Shown: positions 60,229 to 64,000 of the stretch, one piece after another | Numbering within the stretch: the first letter of the stretch is position 1 | Layout: the number at the start of each line of letters is the position of its first letter | Assembly: GCF_024448695.1 (NCBI RefSeq) | Contig: NZ_JAMOHY010000005.1 | Location: forward strand, 124,001-188,000 | Length of the DNA stretch: 64,000 nucleotides | Direction of reading: 5' to 3' | DNA from: Stutzerimonas stutzeri | GTDB taxonomy: Bacteria > Pseudomonadota > Gammaproteobacteria > Pseudomonadales > Pseudomonadaceae | Notes under the pieces: generated by a model | Told to the model about the DNA's origin: nothing | What the model saw: the letters and a program-made list of their open reading frames with translations, nothing else | Databases searched by the model: none | Program-made: the position numbers and the translations under genes

Positions 60229-62572
60229 CGAGGCGCTCAGGCTGCCACGCCTGATTCCCATCCTGTTCGCCGTCGCCCTGCTCGGCCTGGTAGGCCTGAC
60301 CACCTGGCAATGGCGCGATGGCCCGCCAGTCACCGCCAACCTGCTGCAATTGCTGCCCAGCGGTGCACCGGGCGAACTGGAGCAGTTGGCTGAAAAGCGC
60401 ATGCAGGAGCCGCTGAACCGCGACCTGATGCTGCTGGTACAGCATACCGACGAAGCCAGCGCCACCGCATTGGCTAGCGAGATTACCGATACGCTGACGG
60501 CGAGCGGCCTTTTCGCCCAGGTGCGGCGTTCCGTAGAGGCCGATCTCTCGGCAATTCGCCAACAGTTGCTCGAGCAACGTCTGGCGCTGCTCGACACGGC
60601 CAGTCGCGAGGCGCTGATTGCCGGGCCCGAGGTCTTCGTCCAGCAGCGTCTGCAACGCCTGTACAACCCCTTCGAAGGCAGCGGGCTGGTGCCCGTCGAG
60701 CACGACTGGTTCGGCATCGCCGACATGGCGCAGCGACAGCTGCCGCAACCGGGCAATGTCCGCGCCGGACCGGACGGGCAACTGTTGGCTGAATACCAGG
60801 GCCAGCGCTGGATCGTCATCCATGCGCAGACCCACGGCGATGCGTTCGACGAGCGTCTGCCCCTGCAGGTCGAGCAGTTGGTGGAGGATGCCCGCCTGCA
60901 AGTCGAAACCGCCAAGGGCGAACTGCTTGCTTCTGGCGGGCTGCTCCATGCTGCCCACGGGCAGCGTCAGGCTCGGGAAGAAGCCAGCCTGATCGGCAGT
61001 CTTTCCCTGCTCGCCACCCTCGCCCTGCTGCTCCTGCTGTTCCGCACCCCGCGCGTGCTGTTGGCCGTGCTGCCGGTGGCGGTGGGCGCGCTCAGCGGTG
61101 CGGCGGCCTGTATCGCGCTGTTTGGCCAGATCCATGTGCTGACGCTGGTGCTGGGCGCAAGCCTGGTGGGTGTGAGCATCGACTTTCCACTGCACTACCT
61201 GTCCAAAAGCTGGACCCTGCAACCCTGGAACGGCCATCTGGCGCTGCGCCTGACACTGCCTGGGCTGGTGCTGGCGCTGCTGACCAACGTCATCGGTTAC
61301 CTGGCGATGGCCTTCACGCCCTTTCCGGCGCTGAGCCAGGTGGCGGTGTTTTCCGCCGCCGGGCTGACCGGAGCCTTCGCCTGCGCTACCTGCCTGCTGC
61401 CCTGGCTGCTGCGCGCGCCGCTGCAACCCTGGCCGGCGCCACTGGGCTGGGCCGAACGCGGCCTGCGTCTGCGCCAGGCATTACTGGGTCGCATCGCCAC
61501 ACCCTGGCTGCTAGGCGTCTTCGTCCTGTACTGCGCCTTCGGCGTGCCGCAAGTCTCGTTCACCGATGACCTGCGCCAGTGGGTCAGCCGCGCCCCGGCC
61601 TTGCAGGAGCAGGCCCAGCGCATCGGTGAGATCAGTGGCTTCCAGCCCACCAGCCAGTATTTCCTGGTCCGTGCGGCAACGGCTGACGAGCTGCTGGCCA
61701 GCCAGGAAGCCCTGAGCAGCCGCCTCAATGAGCAGGTTGCCGAAGGCAGACTCGCAGGCTACCTGGCACTCAGCCAGATCGCTGCACCGGCCACTGCGCA
61801 GAAGAATCTGCAACTGGCCCTGCCGCATCTGCTCGAAGCCAGCGCGCCGCTGCTGGCGCTGGGTGTCGACCCCGAGCGGCTTGAGGCAGAACTGTTGACG
61901 TTGCAGACACAGCCGATTGCCGAACTGGAGCAGGTGCTGGCCGGTCCGCTGGGCGAGCCCTGGCGCCCGCTCTGGCTGGGCAGTCAGGCCGATGGCTCCG
62001 TCGCCGGCCTGGTCAGCCTGCAGGGGCTTGGTGACAGTGCTGCCCTGACCGGGCTGACCGAAGGCCTGGACGGTATCAGCCTGATCGACCGCCCCGCCGA
62101 ACTGAATCGCCTGTTCGCCGAAACCAAGGCCCAGGCCGCCACCCTCAAACTGATTGCCGCCGGGCTGATTCTCGTCCTGCTCTGTCTGCCCTTCGGCTGG
62201 CGTGGCGCCGCACGCTGTCTGGCTGTGCCGCTGCTGGCCGCCCTCGGCAGCCTGGCAAGCCTCGGCTGGCTGGGCCAGTCGCTGACCCTGTTCGGCCTGT
62301 TCGGCCTGCTGCTGGTCACGGCCATCGGTGTCGACTACGCGATCCTGATGCGCGAGCAGGTTGGTGGTGCCGCCGTGAGTCTGCTCGGTACACTGCTGGC
62401 CGCCGTCACGACCTGGCTCTCCTTCGGCCTGCTGGCGCTTTCCAGCACGCCGGCAGTGAGCAATTTCGGCCTGGCCGTGAGCCTTGGCCTGCTGTTCAGT
62501 TTTCTGCTGGCTCCCTGGGCCAACCCATCGCAACCCCACTCTCAGGCAAGGAGGCCTCATGGCACCGCTTGA
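60212..62572 (+). CDS. MMPL/RND-family exporter of the APE cluster (ApeM-like)
   Basis: A 786-residue inner-membrane transporter with two halves of six transmembrane segments (LIGSLSLLATLALLLLLFRT; LVLGASLVGVSIDFPLHYL; FGLFGLLLVTAIGVDYAIL) and periplasmic loops between segments 1-2 and 7-8. The FGLLLVTAIGVDYAI stretch is typical of MMPL. Predicted to export the pigment lipid. Confidence 0.88.
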   Translation: MTSPTDEALRLPRLIPILFAVALLGLVGLTTWQWRDGPPVTANLLQLLPSGAPGELEQLAEKRMQEPLNRDLMLLVQHTDEASATALASEITDTLTASGLFAQVRRSVEADLSAIRQQLLEQRLALLDTASREALIAGPEVFVQQRLQRLYNPFEGSGLVPVEHDWFGIADMAQRQLPQPGNVRAGPDGQLLAEYQGQRWIVIHAQTHGDAFDERLPLQVEQLVEDARLQVETAKGELLASGGLLHAAHGQRQAREEASLIGSLSLLATLALLLLLFRTPRVLLAVLPVAVGALSGAAACIALFGQIHVLTLVLGASLVGVSIDFPLHYLSKSWTLQPWNGHLALRLTLPGLVLALLTNVIGYLAMAFTPFPALSQVAVFSAAGLTGAFACATCLLPWLLRAPLQPWPAPLGWAERGLRLRQALLGRIATPWLLGVFVLYCAFGVPQVSFTDDLRQWVSRAPALQEQAQRIGEISGFQPTSQYFLVRAATADELLASQEALSSRLNEQVAEGRLAGYLALSQIAAPATAQKNLQLALPHLLEASAPLLALGVDPERLEAELLTLQTQPIAELEQVLAGPLGEPWRPLWLGSQADGSVAGLVSLQGLGDSAALTGLTEGLDGISLIDRPAELNRLFAETKAQAATLKLIAAGLILVLLCLPFGWRGAARCLAVPLLAALGSLASLGWLGQSLTLFGLFGLLLVTAIGVDYAILMREQVGGAAVSLLGTLLAAVTTWLSFGLLALSSTPAVSNFGLAVSLGLLFSFLLAPWANPSQPHSQARRPHGTA

Positions 62573-63803
62573 TTCGCAACAACGTGAAGTCGTGATTATC
62601 GGCGCCGGCCCTTCCGGCGCCATCGCCGGCGCGCTGCTCAAGCGCAAGGGCCATGAGGTGCTGATCCTGGAGCGCCAGCGCTTCCCGCGCTTCTCCATCG
62701 GCGAGAGCCTGCTGTCGCATTGCCTGGATTTCATCGAGGAAGCGGGCATGCTCGAAGCGGTCCAGGCCGCCGGCTTCCAAACCAAGCACGGCGCGGCCTT
62801 TGGCTGGGGCGAGCGTTACACCGAATTCGATTTTCGCGACAAGTTCACCGAGGGCCACGGCAGCACCTATCAGGTGCAGCGTGCCGATTTCGACAAACTG
62901 CTGGCCGACCAGGCCGAATTGCAGGGGGTGGAAATCCGCTATGAGGAAGAGATCATCGCGACGGACTTTTCCGGCACCCGCCCGCGCCTGCATGTGCGTC
63001 GCAGCGACGGCAGCGAATACACCGTCGAAAGCGCTTTCGTACTCGACGCCAGCGGCTATGGCCGGGTGCTACCGCGCCTGCTGGATCTGGAGGCGCCGTC
63101 CAGCTTCCCGGTGCGCCGTGCGGTGTTCACCCATATCCAGGACAACATCGACGACCCGCAATTCGACCGCAACAAGATCCTCATCACCACCCATCCCGAG
63201 CTGCGTGATGTCTGGTACTGGACCATTCCCTTCAGCAACGGTCGCTGCTCCCTCGGTGTGGTCGCCAGCGCCGAGCGCTACGCAGATCGCCCGCTGGATC
63301 TGGACGCCTGCCTCAAGGAGTTCGTCCATGAAGCACCGAACCTCAGACGCATCCTGAAGAACGCCGAGTGGGATACCCCGGCACGGCTGATCGGCGGCTA
63401 CTCGGCCAACGTCAAGGCGCTCCACGGCCCCGGCTTCGCCCTGCTGGGTAATGCGGCGGAATTCCTCGACCCGGTGTTCTCCTCCGGCGTGACCATCGCC
63501 ATGCGTTCGTCGAGCATGGCTGCCGCCACGCTGCATCGTCAGCTTTCGGGCGAAACGGTGGATTGGGAAACCGAGTTCGCCATCCCGCTCAAGCGCGGCG
63601 TGGATACCTTCCGGACCTATGTGGAGGGTTGGTACGATTGCAGCTTCCAGGACGTCATCTACTACGAACACGCCCAGCCGGAAATCCGCCGGATGATCAG
63701 CTCGATTCTCGCCGGCTATGCCTGGGACGAAAAAAATCCTTATGTTGCCGAATCCAAGCGCCGCCTGCGGGTACTGGCCGAACTGTGCCGTGGCGAGCAA
63801 TAA
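62559..63803 (+). CDS. FAD-dependent oxidoreductase/halogenase-like protein
   Basis: A 414-residue flavoprotein: GAGPSGAIAGALLKRKG (about 13-29), RFSIGESLLSH, and WYWTIP (WxWxIP) at about 222-227, a motif of flavin-dependent halogenases. A halogenase or hydroxylase acting on the aryl ring is possible; similar genes occur in xanthomonadin loci. Geranylgeranyl reductase-like enzymes share these features, so activity is uncertain. AAGGAGG precedes the ATG, and the MMPL gene overlaps by 14 nt. Confidence 0.82.
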   Translation: MAPLDSQQREVVIIGAGPSGAIAGALLKRKGHEVLILERQRFPRFSIGESLLSHCLDFIEEAGMLEAVQAAGFQTKHGAAFGWGERYTEFDFRDKFTEGHGSTYQVQRADFDKLLADQAELQGVEIRYEEEIIATDFSGTRPRLHVRRSDGSEYTVESAFVLDASGYGRVLPRLLDLEAPSSFPVRRAVFTHIQDNIDDPQFDRNKILITTHPELRDVWYWTIPFSNGRCSLGVVASAERYADRPLDLDACLKEFVHEAPNLRRILKNAEWDTPARLIGGYSANVKALHGPGFALLGNAAEFLDPVFSSGVTIAMRSSSMAAATLHRQLSGETVDWETEFAIPLKRGVDTFRTYVEGWYDCSFQDVIYYEHAQPEIRRMISSILAGYAWDEKNPYVAESKRRLRVLAELCRGEQ

Positions 63804-64000
63804 GCCCTTTACGCTCGCCTGGCTAGCGCTGCTGCTTCTGCTGAGCGGCTGCGCCAGCCAGTTGCCACTGCCCAGTGAACAGCCGCACCTGCAATTGCCG
63901 TTGCAGCTGCATATTCAGGCACGCAACGCCAGCGGCAGCCATGACCAGCTGCTGGTGATCCAGCAGGAACAGCAGGCCCTGCGCTGGACACTGCTGACCC
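63790..64000 (+). CDS. DUF3261-type lipoprotein of the APE cluster, cut by the window edge
   Basis: The first 70 residues are visible: GTG start at 63790, lipoprotein signal (LAWLALLLLLSGCASQ, Cys at about 21) and SGSHDQLLVIQQEQQALRW. It overlaps the flavoprotein gene by 14 nt. Small lipoproteins (ApeN-like) occupy this place in APE loci. Confidence 0.72.
   Translation, partial: MASNKPFTLAWLALLLLLSGCASQLPLPSEQPHLQLPLQLHIQARNASGSHDQLLVIQQEQQALRWTLLT

Noticed and set aside
1..64000. CRISPR arrays, rRNA genes and complete insertion sequences
   Set aside because: No regularly spaced repeats of CRISPR type, no rRNA sequence and no transposase gene was recognised on either strand.

Overview
The window reads as a Pseudomonas chromosome, most like the P. 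mendocina/P. oleovorans side of the genus (an inference from gene content and protein wording, not from a search). The left 18 kb is a typical pseudomonad housekeeping order: zapA, 6S RNA, ygfA, secB, grxC, gpmI, envC, ctpA, the hisBHAF block, asmA, mutY, yggX and tRNA-Phe. The right 16.5 kb is also ordinary high-GC pseudomonad sequence.

Between tRNA-Phe (18112-18187) and about 47310 lies 29 kb of accessory DNA made of at least three pieces. (1) A P4-type integrase sits just downstream of tRNA-Phe, with one neighbouring gene that breaks off near 20460. (2) From about 20460 to 43760 there is an integrated plasmid-like element. It has a TrfA-type replication protein, an origin region with repeats and DnaA boxes, and an R388-like mobilisation/stability block: a TrwC-type relaxase fused to a primase, an accessory protein, an oriT-like region and stbABC-like genes. 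It also carries an MvaT-like silencer, a DotA/TraY-type membrane protein, TraX, a CoiA/DUF6035-like protein, a large putative HEPN protein, and its own tyrosine recombinase at the right end. (3) From 43761 to 47309 a 3.5-kb island without an integrase carries a NERD nuclease-like protein and a DUF262 + HEPN gene pair. Pieces 2 and 3 each end in a 45-nt copy of the 3' half of tRNA-Met. No complete tRNA-Met gene is in the window, so the left attachment site appears to have been lost, probably in the rearrangement near 20460.

Right of the islands come an SLC13-type permease, metY and trxC. From 51477 to the window end there is an aryl polyene (APE/xanthomonadin-like) pigment locus: chain-length factor, acyltransferases, two acyl carrier proteins, a fused ligase-dehydratase, glycosyltransferase, aromatic ammonia-lyase, thioesterase, LolA-like carrier, MMPL exporter, FAD oxidoreductase and lipoprotein. 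Most of these genes overlap, as in one operon that runs past the window edge.

The less familiar features are the putative HEPN protein (20781-22547), which shares a palindromic operator with a truncated exonuclease gene; two copies of a promoter-hairpin-terminator cassette that look like small RNA genes (22685-22782 and 31661-31759); and the integrase-less defence-like island. No CRISPR array or complete insertion sequence was seen.
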